From: JAAXIE01 sp965204245 | GTDB lineage: Bacteria; Chloroflexota; Dehalococcoidia; Lucifugimonadales; JAAXIE01 | Length of the DNA stretch: 64,000 nucleotides | Direction: 5' to 3' | Assembly: GCA_965204245.1 (NCBI GenBank) | Contig: CBDBED010000004.1 | Span: forward strand, 1 to 64,000 | Shown here: in pieces, positions 34,608-42,487 of the stretch | Layout: each line of letters starts with the position of its first letter | Numbering within the stretch: position 1 is the first letter of the stretch | Translations under genes and position numbers: made by a program | The notes under the pieces: generated by a model | Databases searched by the model: none | Told to the model about the DNA's origin: nothing | Seen by the model: only the letters and a program-made list of their open reading frames with translations

Positions 34608-34637
34608 ATCTTAGAACAGATGATTTGGGCTTGTCAA
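34608..34637 (-). promoter_or_regulatory. Promoter of the zinc-ribbon gene
   Basis: Minus strand TTGACA (34637-34632), 18-base spacer, TAAGAT (34613-34608). The leader of about 130 bases contains CGTCTTTTTTTAGACG, a small hairpin with a T-rich loop. Confidence 0.5.
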
Positions 34638-34674
34638 GTGCCGACAGCCCCACCCCACCCCCTTACCAACCCGC

Positions 34675-34680
34675 TATAAT
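34675..34680 (+). promoter_or_regulatory. -10 element of the methyltransferase remnant
   Basis: A perfect TATAAT ending 9 bases before the ATG at 34690, in the leaderless arrangement seen at other genes here. Confidence 0.5.
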
Positions 34681-34689
34681 ACCCCCGCC

Positions 34690-35269
34690 ATGACCAACAC
34701 CCTCTACTACGGCGACAACCTCACCGTCCTCCGCGACAGCCTTCAACATCGATGCTGGCAAGGACTACCAAGTGGTGGGCGAGCCGGAGGATGTGGGCAG
34801 CGCCCGCGCCCTCTGGGAGCAGGACCCCTACCAGTTCCAATATTGGGCCATCTCCCTCCTCCAAGCGAAGCCCCAAGCCGACCAGAAGAAAGGCGCAGAC
34901 AAGGGCGTCGATGGACTACTACACTTCATCGACGGCAAGGGGCGCACCCCCCACAAGGTCGTCGTCCAAGTCAAGGGCGGGCACGTCAATGTATCCCAGA
35001 TCCGTGACCTCCTAGGCACCGTCGAATTCCAAAAAGCCAGTATTGGCCTATTCATCACCCTAGAAGACCCAACCAACCCCATGCAGACCGAGGCCGCCAC
35101 CGCTGGCCACTACCACTCCGAAATCTGGCAGCGCGACTACCCCAAAATCCAGATCCGCACCGTCTCTCAACTTCTCTCAGGCCAGCACTTCGACCTCCCC
35201 CACCAACTCCCCTCCTACGAACCCGCCCAACGCCACCAAGAACAACCCGAACAGGGCCGCTTGGCGTAG
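34690..35269 (+). pseudogene. DNA methyltransferase with Mrr-like domain, internally deleted
   Basis: The first 17 codons (MTNTLYYGDNLTVLRDS) are the classic start of a type III/adenine-specific DNA methyltransferase. From about 34740 a different frame encodes its usual C-terminus: DYQVVGEPEDVGSARAL, DPYQFQYWAISLL, KKGADKGVDGLLHFID, VVVQVKGGHVNVSQIRDL and IGLFITLEDPTNPMQTEA, an Mrr-type restriction endonuclease-like domain. The whole catalytic middle (SAM motif, DPPY motif) is missing and the junction shifts frame. The C-terminal piece (34772-35269) remains open and could still be translated. Confidence 0.8.
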
Positions 35270-35339
35270 GGAACCATGTCTCGGCACCAAGAGAGTTGAT
35301 GACGTGTTAGATCACGTCACAAAATACTAAGGAGACTTC

Positions 35340-36947
35340 GTGCGAATTAAGAGCATCCACTTAACCAACTACAAGCGTTTCAGCGATTTATATGTTGACG
35401 GCATTCCCGCCTCTTGCCGCTTAGTAGTACTGATCGGTCCGAACGGCTCCGGGAAATCTTCTTTATTTGATGCCTTCCTGTTGAAGTCGTGGGTACAGAA
35501 GTTCAATTATCAAATATCAGGCAATCCTACATACGCGGGATACTACTCTAAGAGTTCTAGTGGACCAGATACAACAGTCCAGATAGCTGAAGGAATCAAG
35601 ATTGCATTTCACGACCAAGAAGACATTATGCCGCTCGATTGGGCCGGTGCATTCAATATACGGTCTCCGTACAGGAATGAGGCAGATTTCCGACTTCAAT
35701 CTATAGAACCTGTTCAATTGTCGCAACAAACGGTTAGGTTTCCCAGAATCATTGACGCAGATCATTCTGTATCAGATAACTACAAGAGGCTAACTTGGAA
35801 ACGCCAATCTGACGTTGATGGTGATGTGCCAGACGGTGTGACGATGGGCCAGTATCGTACAGGTTTTCTTACACCTCTTCAAACAGCAATGAGCCGCCTC
35901 TTTACTAGTCCAGGTCTTCTGTTACAGGATTTTGGTGGTTTCAAGGATGCTGGAGTATTTCGTTTTTCCAAAGGAGAGGCAAAGAATTTCCATTATAAGA
36001 ATCTATCAGCCGGCGAAAAAGCTGCCTTCGATTTACTGCTGGACCTCTTCGTCAAACGTAATGAGTACGAAGACGCAATCTACTGTATAGATGAGCCAGA
36101 AGCTCACATAGCCAGTGCACTCCAAGGTCCTCTGCTTGATAATATGATGGACCTGGTACCTGACGAGTCCCAACTTTGGATCGCAACTCATTCGATCGGA
36201 TTCGTCCGACGAGCATACGAAATTATGAAGACTAATGGCAACGTCGTCTTTTTGGACTTTACGGGCCATAACTATGACGAGCCCGTTACTATTCAACCAT
36301 GCCTGCCAACTCGCTCGTTTTGGCAAATGACGTACGAGATAGCCTTAGCTGACCTCGCCCATCTCATTGCACCAGCAAATATAGTTATATGTGAAGGGAA
36401 CAGAGCCCAAGCCGATAAAGGCTTTGATGCGCAATGTTACAACAGGGTGTTTGCCGACAGCCATCCTGATACTCTCTTCGTGTCATATGGAGGTGCCAAC
36501 GAGGTTTCAGACAGTCAGAATCTAATAGGTGTCCTTGGGGCAGTTGCGAAGGGTGCCAAGGTATGGCGTTTGATTGACGGAGATGAAATGACTCCTGACG
36601 AGCGAACTCAGAAAGGTCTAAATGGAATACAAGTACTGATGCGCCGGGAGCTCGAGAATTACCTATATGACCCAGAGGTATTAAGGACTTTCTTACACAA
36701 GCACGACAAGGAACATTTGACGGACTCTGTCTTGGGAAAGCGAGAGGAACTATTGGCCTCTTCACAAATGCCCGATGACGTGAAAGCTATTACTAGAGAA
36801 CTATTCCAGTTCATCAAACAGGCCACGCGTATCCCAACATTAGGCAATAGCCGAGAGGGATTTGCCGTGACTCACCTGGCCCCCGCGCTCAAAGATAGTC
36901 CCGGTGTTCTGTCAGAGCTAGAGCGGGAGGTATTTCCACAGACATAG
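35340..36947 (+). CDS. AAA ATPase with C-terminal TOPRIM/DUF4435-like domain
   Basis: A 535-residue protein. The N-terminal ABC-type/OLD-like ATPase has Walker A GPNGSGKSS (33-41), signature LSAGEK (222-227), Walker B IYCIDEPEAH (247-256) and the switch His284. The C-terminal part has NIVICEGNRAQADKGFDA (Glu352) and LIDGDEMTPDE (412-416), which look like the TOPRIM/DUF4435 acidic residues. This combination is typical of anti-phage ATPase-nuclease proteins (OLD, PARIS AriA/AriB). The gene is clearly AT-richer than its neighbours and follows a broken methyltransferase, so it is probably acquired. The GTG start has AAGGAG upstream. Confidence 0.75.
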   Translation: MRIKSIHLTNYKRFSDLYVDGIPASCRLVVLIGPNGSGKSSLFDAFLLKSWVQKFNYQISGNPTYAGYYSKSSSGPDTTVQIAEGIKIAFHDQEDIMPLDWAGAFNIRSPYRNEADFRLQSIEPVQLSQQTVRFPRIIDADHSVSDNYKRLTWKRQSDVDGDVPDGVTMGQYRTGFLTPLQTAMSRLFTSPGLLLQDFGGFKDAGVFRFSKGEAKNFHYKNLSAGEKAAFDLLLDLFVKRNEYEDAIYCIDEPEAHIASALQGPLLDNMMDLVPDESQLWIATHSIGFVRRAYEIMKTNGNVVFLDFTGHNYDEPVTIQPCLPTRSFWQMTYEIALADLAHLIAPANIVICEGNRAQADKGFDAQCYNRVFADSHPDTLFVSYGGANEVSDSQNLIGVLGAVAKGAKVWRLIDGDEMTPDERTQKGLNGIQVLMRRELENYLYDPEVLRTFLHKHDKEHLTDSVLGKREELLASSQMPDDVKAITRELFQFIKQATRIPTLGNSREGFAVTHLAPALKDSPGVLSELEREVFPQT

Positions 36948-37264
36948 CACATGTGTAGGCGTTGCCGCCCTTGGTCAGCAAGTCGTTCCTCCCTGCAAAA
37001 CGAAACCCCAACAAACCCTCACTTACACCCCAACCAGCCCATCCACCTCCATCACAAACCTCTCCACCCTACCCAACTGGGTCCACCCCGCAACCTGCGA
37101 CACCCCCATCTCAGGGAAGTTCGTGCGCAGCTTTGGTGCCGCACCGAAAGGTCATACAACCCCTCGTCCCCCGTCCCTCCCACCACATTGCCCACCGTTC
37201 GGTTCAGCATCCAATGCCCCCAAATGCCACCGCCCGCTGATACCCATCCCGTGACACCCACCCA

Positions 37265-37317
37265 TTGACACCCGCTCCCCCTCCCCACTATCATTAGAAC
37301 AATCAACAGAACACAGC
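37265..37317 (+). promoter_or_regulatory. Conserved leader with promoter upstream of header-word array
   Basis: TTGACA (37265-37270), 18-base spacer, TATCAT (37289-37294), then AGAACAATCAACAGAACACAGC, nearly identical to 19137-19158. The array follows about 110 bases downstream. Nothing coding is recognised between 36948 and 37716. Confidence 0.55.
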
Positions 37318-37424
37318 AGAGCCCAGCGTCCCCAAGCCCGCCTCCCGGGTCCAGCGCAGACCCCCGAAGCGGTTCTTGCGGATGCACTCGCCCCAAAAAT
37401 CAGGATTCAGGAGGCCAGCCCCAA

Positions 37425-37625
37425 AATGTCACACCGTGACATTTCCCCAGCTACGAAAATGTCACAAATGTCACAAATGCGTGACGTCTGTGACATTCTC
37501 AGATACGAAAAAATGTCACACCATTTTCGTATCTGGCCAGCTAGGGAAATGTCACAAATGTCACAACTCTCAGATACGAAAAAATTATTTTAGCTATAAA
37601 CCGTGTGACATTGTGACATTCCTCA
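37425..37625. repeat. Header-word repeat array C
   Basis: Headers CAGCTACGAAAA, CAGATACGAAAAAA and CAGCTAGGGAAA are each followed by TGTCACAAATGTCACAA-type doublets, with the complement GTGACATT before them. GTGACATTT..AAATGTCAC can form a hairpin whose loop contains the header. The word TGTCAC is specific to this array. The HpaB gene starts about 90 bases downstream. Confidence 0.65.
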
Positions 37626-37716
37626 CCCCCGCGCCCACCCCCAACTTGAGGCCCGCCGCCATGGGTGATACCCTACCCCTGCGCTCCACTCCACTCCTTC
37701 CCCCCGGGGGTTCCTA

Positions 37717-39180
37717 ATGCCAGCACGTACAGGCGCCCAGTATATCCAAGGCCTCAGGGACAGGCCCCGCGACGTCTGGATTCAGGGCGAGCAGGTCAGG
37801 GACGTCACCGCCCACCCCGCCTTCTCCAACAACGTCCTCACCCTCGGCGGCCTCTACGACATGCAGCACGACCCCGCCATCCGCGACGAGATGACCTACG
37901 TCTCCCCCTCCACCAGCGACCGCGTCGGCCTCTCCTTCATCGTCCCCCGCACCATGGAAGACCTCGAAGCCCGCGGCCGCATGCTCTACCGCTGGGCTCG
38001 CGCTGGCTGCGGTATGCTCGGACGCGCCCCCGACTTCCTCAACTGCAACATCGCCGGTTGGGCCGGCGCCGCCGACTACTTCGGCCAGAACCGCCCCGAG
38101 TTCAAGCAGAACGTCCTCAACTACTACGAATACGTCCGCGAGAACGACCTCGTCCTCACCCACACCCTCATCAACCTCCAGCGCTCCCGCAAAAGCCCCA
38201 TCGTCGAGAACCCCGAGGACGAAGTCGCTCTCACCGTCGTCAAGGAGACCGATGCTGGCATCGTAGTCCGCGGTGCCCGCGTCCTAGCCACCCTTGGCGC
38301 AACAGCCGACGAGATTGCAGTCTACCCAGCCCGCATTCGCCATCAGGGCAAGGACGCCGAGCGCTTCGCGTTCGCCTTCGCCCTCCCCTGCGACGCCCCC
38401 GGCATGAGGTTCGTCTGCCGCGAGAGCTACGACCTCGGCCGCTCCCACTTCGACCATCCCCTAGGCTCCCGCTTCGAGGAGATCGATGCCGTCGTCTTCT
38501 TCGACGACGTCCTCGTCCCTTGGGAGCGCGTCTTCCTCCTTGGCGACGTCGAAGTCGCCAACGGTTCCGCCATGAAGACCGGCACCTTCGCCCACACCGG
38601 CCATCAGGTCGTCACCCGCGAGGCCACCAAGTCCGAGTTCGTCCTCGGCCTCACCTCCCTCATGGTCGACGCCCTCGGCTCCGGCGAGCAGCCTCACGTC
38701 CAGGAGCGCCTCGGCGAAGTCATCATGTACACCGAGGTCATGAAGGCCATGCTCACCACCGCCATCGCCGATGCCTCTCTCGACGAGTACGACGTCATGC
38801 GCCCCAAGATGATGCCCCTCATCGTCGCCCGCAACGTCTTCTCCCGCTTCATCTACCCCCGCATGTCCGAAATCATCCAGCTCCTCGGCTCCAGCAGCCT
38901 CATGGCCGCCCCCGCCGAGGCCGACTTCGCCACCGAGCTTGGCCCCGAACTAGACCTCTACCTCGCCACCGACACCGTCTCCGCCAAAGACCGCGCCCAA
39001 CTCTTCCACCTAGCCTGGGACACCGCCCTCAGTGCCTTCGGTGCCCGCCAGCTACTCTACGAGCGCTTCTTCGGAGGCGACCCCACCGCCAACGCCCTCA
39101 TGCTCAACAGCATCTACGACAAAGAACCCATGATGGACCAAGTCCGCCAGTTCCTAGCCCGCGACGACGAAGAATTCTAG
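37717..39180 (+). CDS. HpaB-type flavin-dependent 4-hydroxyphenylacetate hydroxylase
   Basis: A 487-residue member of the HpaB/PvcC/4-hydroxybutyryl-CoA dehydratase fold: TGAQYIQGLRDRPRDVWI, YVSPSTSDRVGLSFIVP, LVLTHTLINLQRSRKSP, FDDVLVPWERVFLLGD and IQLLGSSSLMAAPAEADF. It should use reduced FAD from a separate reductase to hydroxylate a phenolic compound. The LLM oxidoreductase 22 bases downstream is probably in the same operon, suggesting a shared aromatic or xenobiotic pathway. Confidence 0.88.
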   Translation: MPARTGAQYIQGLRDRPRDVWIQGEQVRDVTAHPAFSNNVLTLGGLYDMQHDPAIRDEMTYVSPSTSDRVGLSFIVPRTMEDLEARGRMLYRWARAGCGMLGRAPDFLNCNIAGWAGAADYFGQNRPEFKQNVLNYYEYVRENDLVLTHTLINLQRSRKSPIVENPEDEVALTVVKETDAGIVVRGARVLATLGATADEIAVYPARIRHQGKDAERFAFAFALPCDAPGMRFVCRESYDLGRSHFDHPLGSRFEEIDAVVFFDDVLVPWERVFLLGDVEVANGSAMKTGTFAHTGHQVVTREATKSEFVLGLTSLMVDALGSGEQPHVQERLGEVIMYTEVMKAMLTTAIADASLDEYDVMRPKMMPLIVARNVFSRFIYPRMSEIIQLLGSSSLMAAPAEADFATELGPELDLYLATDTVSAKDRAQLFHLAWDTALSAFGARQLLYERFFGGDPTANALMLNSIYDKEPMMDQVRQFLARDDEEF

Positions 39181-39202
39181 TCCTAACAACTAGGAGGCCC
39201 CC

Positions 39203-40264
39203 ATGAAGCTGGGCTACTTCACCCTCACCGACAACCCGCCGGGCTACGGCGACGAACGCCAAGACCCCAATCAACTCATCCAGGACACCCTAGACCAGTG
39301 CGTCTATGCCGAGGAGCTTGGCTTCCACTCCGTCTGGGTCCCAGAACACCACTTCAGCCTCTTCGGCGTCCTCCCCTCCCCCTCAGCCTTCCTCTGCCAC
39401 GTCGCCGCCCGCACCGAGCGCGTCAAGCTCGCCCCCGGCACCGTTGTTCTACCCCTCAACCATCCCGTCAAAATCGCAGAAGAGTTCGCCCTCCTCGATG
39501 TCCTCAGCAACGGCCGCGCCATCCTCTCAGCCGGCCGTGGCTACGACCTCCGCGAATACGAAGCCTTCGGTGCCGATTTCACCGTCAGTCAGGAACTCTT
39601 CTTCGAAGGCATGGACATCGTCAAGAAAGCATGGACCGAGGAAGAATTCTCCCACGAGGGCAAGCACTACCGGATACCCGAAATCTCCATCACACCCCGC
39701 CCCGTCCAGCAGCCCTTCCCTCCCACCTACGTCGCCTGCTTCAGCCAGCCCACCCTCATGTACGCCGCCCGCAACGGCTTCAACTGCATCTTCGCCCCCT
39801 TCGCTGCCGCCATGATGTACGGCAGCGTCCAGCAGGCAGTAGCCGAGTTCAAGAAGGAAGCCACAGCCTCCGGCTATCCTGACAGCCAAGCCATGTGCTC
39901 CTACTTCTGCAACGTCACCTACGACGAGGTGGAGACCCTCCGCACCAAGGAGCGCCTCCTCAAATACTTCCACGGCATCATGCCCGCCCTCCCTCAGGAG
40001 CGCGAAAAGACACCGCCCCACATCCAATACTTCGTCGACATTACCACCCGCCTCAAGGCCATGAGTCCCACCGACCTAGGCGAGCGCAGCATCATTACCG
40101 GCGACCCCGACCACTGCCTTCGCGTCCTCAAAGACCTCGAAGACGCAGGCATCCAGGAAGTCATCCTCTACTTCAACTTCGGCGGCCTCCACCACGACGA
40201 AACAATCCAAGCCATGGAACGCGCCGCCCGCGAACTCCTCCCCCACTTCCCATCAGCCAACTAG
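39203..40264 (+). CDS. LLM class flavin-dependent oxidoreductase
   Basis: A 353-residue bacterial luciferase-like enzyme: MKLGYFTLTDNPPGYGDERQ, EELGFHSVWVPEHHFSLFGVLPSPSAFLCHVAARTERVKLAPGTVVLPLNHPVKIAEEFALLDVLSNGR and a typical SAGRGYDLREYEAFG. The EHHF motif is characteristic of FMN-binding two-component monooxygenases. AGGAGG precedes the ATG. Cotranscribed with the HpaB-type gene. Confidence 0.9.
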   Translation: MKLGYFTLTDNPPGYGDERQDPNQLIQDTLDQCVYAEELGFHSVWVPEHHFSLFGVLPSPSAFLCHVAARTERVKLAPGTVVLPLNHPVKIAEEFALLDVLSNGRAILSAGRGYDLREYEAFGADFTVSQELFFEGMDIVKKAWTEEEFSHEGKHYRIPEISITPRPVQQPFPPTYVACFSQPTLMYAARNGFNCIFAPFAAAMMYGSVQQAVAEFKKEATASGYPDSQAMCSYFCNVTYDEVETLRTKERLLKYFHGIMPALPQEREKTPPHIQYFVDITTRLKAMSPTDLGERSIITGDPDHCLRVLKDLEDAGIQEVILYFNFGGLHHDETIQAMERAARELLPHFPSAN

Positions 40265-40344
40265 AAACCAAGGTCGACGGCACCTGGCCCGGCTGGCACA
40301 TTATTGCCGTATAAGTCCCCTTGAATACCGATGGATGGGAACCA

Positions 40345-40980
40345 ATGAGGGGTGCAATAGCGACCCTAACCACTGTGGTGCTTATCTCGGTGGCCGCTTG
40401 TAGTAGCGAGTCGCCTATGGAGCGGTACGCTGAGGCGGCTTGCCAGTTGCACTTCGATATCATTCTGGGTACCAGTGGTCCAATGTCGGAGGAGCTTGGG
40501 ACAGGCACTCAAAGGGTCGTTGATGCTCTAGAAAATCTAACTCCTCCACCGCAGCTAAGCGAAGAGCACGCAGCCGTCACAGGGGAGTGGAGGACGTTAG
40601 CCGATTCGATCCAAGAGCAATCACGTCAACCCTCGGTCAGTGATCAAGGACTCAATGGCACTGTGGGGACGTGGGGGCCAATCAAGTCATCTAGTTCACC
40701 CACTTGGGGACAGATTCGCCAAGGCGCAACGGACGCTGTCGATGCTCTCGAAAGGCTCACGCCTCCAGTAGAGCTGATCGAGTATCACTCAGCTACCCTA
40801 ACCTTTTGGAAAAGTTTGGTCTACATAACCGATAGCCGTCCCCCGGAAACACTCCTTAGCGAGCATGAACTCCCCATCTTCTACTTGGAGCTTATCGAAA
40901 TAAGCGCCCCTCATTACCGTGCTATAGCGAACCTGTCCAATGACGTCTCCAATACATTGTCGGCTGCGGGTTGCTTTTGA
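40345..40980 (+). CDS. Putative lipoprotein of unknown function
   Basis: A 211-residue protein with a lipoprotein signal: MRGAIATLTTVVLISVAACSS, where VAAC is the lipobox, so it is probably anchored outside the membrane. The mature part has two similar segments, VVDALENLTPPPQLSEEHAAV and AVDALERLTPPVELIEYHSAT, indicating an internal duplication. No known family. The ATG at 40345 is preferred to the TTG at 40321 because it gives a clean signal peptide. Confidence 0.6.
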   Translation: MRGAIATLTTVVLISVAACSSESPMERYAEAACQLHFDIILGTSGPMSEELGTGTQRVVDALENLTPPPQLSEEHAAVTGEWRTLADSIQEQSRQPSVSDQGLNGTVGTWGPIKSSSSPTWGQIRQGATDAVDALERLTPPVELIEYHSATLTFWKSLVYITDSRPPETLLSEHELPIFYLELIEISAPHYRAIANLSNDVSNTLSAAGCF

Positions 40981-41054
40981 GCCAACTAACCGCGGGAGTG
41001 GCTGTCAGACACCGCTAGTCTATCCCCATCGCCGTGACCGCCGCTTCTGAGGAA

Positions 41055-41450
41055 TTACGCCACCCCCGCCTTCTCCCCAGCATTGCTCGTAAAAGCCCGG
41101 AACCCCGGATACAGGATCTGTATCCGGTGCCCATCCGGATCATCGAAATACAAGCAGGTCGGGTCCCCATCCCTAGCCTCAACCACAGCCCCCGCCGCCT
41201 CCAGCGTCCCCTTGATGGAGTCGCGGTCTCCCTCATCCACTACTAGCGCCAGATGGTTCAGGTCATGCCCCGACAGAAAATCGGGATCGCTGGACTCGAA
41301 CAACGCCACACCCTGGCTGCCACAGTGCATGAAGGTCTGCCAAGAAGTCTCCCGTTCGATCCTCATTCCCAGCACATCCACATAGAACGCCCTCGCGCGA
41401 GCCATGTCGCGAACGTGCAGCACGATATGGTCCAAGCCTGACACCTTCAT
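41055..41450 (-). CDS. VOC family (glyoxalase/dioxygenase-like) protein
   Basis: A 131-residue vicinal oxygen chelate protein: MKVSGLDHIVLHVRDMARARAFYVDVLGM at the start and CLYFDDPDGHRIQILYPG near the end, supplying the His and Glu-type metal ligands. Substrate unknown. GAGGAGG 6 bases before the ATG at 41450 fixes the start. Confidence 0.88.
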   Translation of the reverse strand: MKVSGLDHIVLHVRDMARARAFYVDVLGMRIERETSWQTFMHCGSQGVALFESSDPDFLSGHDLNHLALVVDEGDRDSIKGTLEAAGAVVEARDGDPTCLYFDDPDGHRIQILYPGFRAFTSNAGEKAGVA

Positions 41451-41531
41451 GGAACACCTCCTCGCCCGGATGCCGCGATTATCCCCTCCCGCGGCCCAAT
41501 ACACAACGCCCGATGTCTTCTGCGTAGGTCA

Positions 41532-41540
41532 TGCTATACT
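41532..41540 (+). promoter_or_regulatory. Extended -10 promoter of the double CMD-domain gene
   Basis: TGCTATACT 33 bases upstream of the ATG at 41574, which is preceded by TAGGAGA. Confidence 0.45.
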
Positions 41541-41573
41541 CCCCGTCGCTTCACCCTCAATTAGGAGAAACAC

Positions 41574-42365
41574 ATGTCCACTCTGGAAGAACGCTTTGAA
41601 GCCAGTCACGGGCTACGGGCTCGCCTAGGCCGTGTCGGTCCCGACGGCAAGTCGCTCCCCCTTGAACCCCATCACTGGGTAGCTCCCGACCTCGAACGCA
41701 TCATCGGCGAAGCTGCCTTTGGCCTCGTCTGGAACCGCGAAGGCCTCTCCATCGAGCACCGCTGCTTTGCCACCATCGCAGCCCTCACCGCCCTCGACCG
41801 CGAGCCCCAACTCAAGGCCTACATCGAGGGCGCTCTCAACGTCGGCATACCTGCCGAACAGGTCGTGGAAGCCCTCATGCACCTCTTCTTCTATGTTGGA
41901 GCCCCCTTGGTCAACTCTGCCATGCGCGTCGCCGCCCGCGTCTTCCAAGAGCAGAACATATCTGTCCAGCCCGACCGCATCTACGACCCCACCGAGGATG
42001 TTGAAGCCCTCTTCCAGCGCGGCCAAGCCAAGCGTCGTGAAATCCTCGCCGACCCCGATACCGAGACCACTGGGCCATTGGCCGAGGTCGACCAAGCCCG
42101 CGAACGATACTCCCGCGAATACCTCTGGGGTGCCATCTGGTCCCGTCCCGGCCTCGACATGCAGTCCCGCGTCATTTGCACCCTCTCCGGCCTCACGGTT
42201 CTCGGCCGCGAACGTATGATGCGCAACTACATCGAAGCCGCCGAGCGCGTCGGCCTCACCCGCGCCCAAGTCATGGAACTCTTCATGCACCTCTCCATTT
42301 ACACAGGCTTCCCCGCTGCATGGAGCGGCATCGCCGTAGCCAAGGAGGTCTGGCGCTCCCAATAA
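41574..42365 (+). CDS. Protein with two carboxymuconolactone decarboxylase-like domains
   Basis: A 263-residue protein made of two alpha-helical CMD/AhpD-like repeats: the first with LSIEHRCFATIAALTALDREPQLKAYIEGALNVGIPAEQVVEALMHLFFYVGAP, the second with MQSRVICTLSGLTVLGRERMMRNYIEAAERVGLTRAQVMELFMHLSIYTGFP. No CxxC redox pair is present, so it is not an AhpD-type peroxidase partner; a decarboxylase or structural role is more likely. It may be transcribed with the TPP enzyme that follows. Confidence 0.85.
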   Translation: MSTLEERFEASHGLRARLGRVGPDGKSLPLEPHHWVAPDLERIIGEAAFGLVWNREGLSIEHRCFATIAALTALDREPQLKAYIEGALNVGIPAEQVVEALMHLFFYVGAPLVNSAMRVAARVFQEQNISVQPDRIYDPTEDVEALFQRGQAKRREILADPDTETTGPLAEVDQARERYSREYLWGAIWSRPGLDMQSRVICTLSGLTVLGRERMMRNYIEAAERVGLTRAQVMELFMHLSIYTGFPAAWSGIAVAKEVWRSQ

Positions 42366-42487
42366 CAGACCCGTGAATGGTCGGCTAGTAGTGCCCCAAA
42401 TGCTGGGTTACAATACCGCCAAATCCCACTCCGGCCCCATATACAACCCATGGGTGCCGGTAGCGCCCCTGAGAGGAGGCCCACTGA

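Noticed and set aside
37665..39206. A 513-residue plus-strand ORF overlapping HpaB
   Set aside because: Arginine-rich out-of-frame shadow of the HpaB-type gene, caused by high GC.
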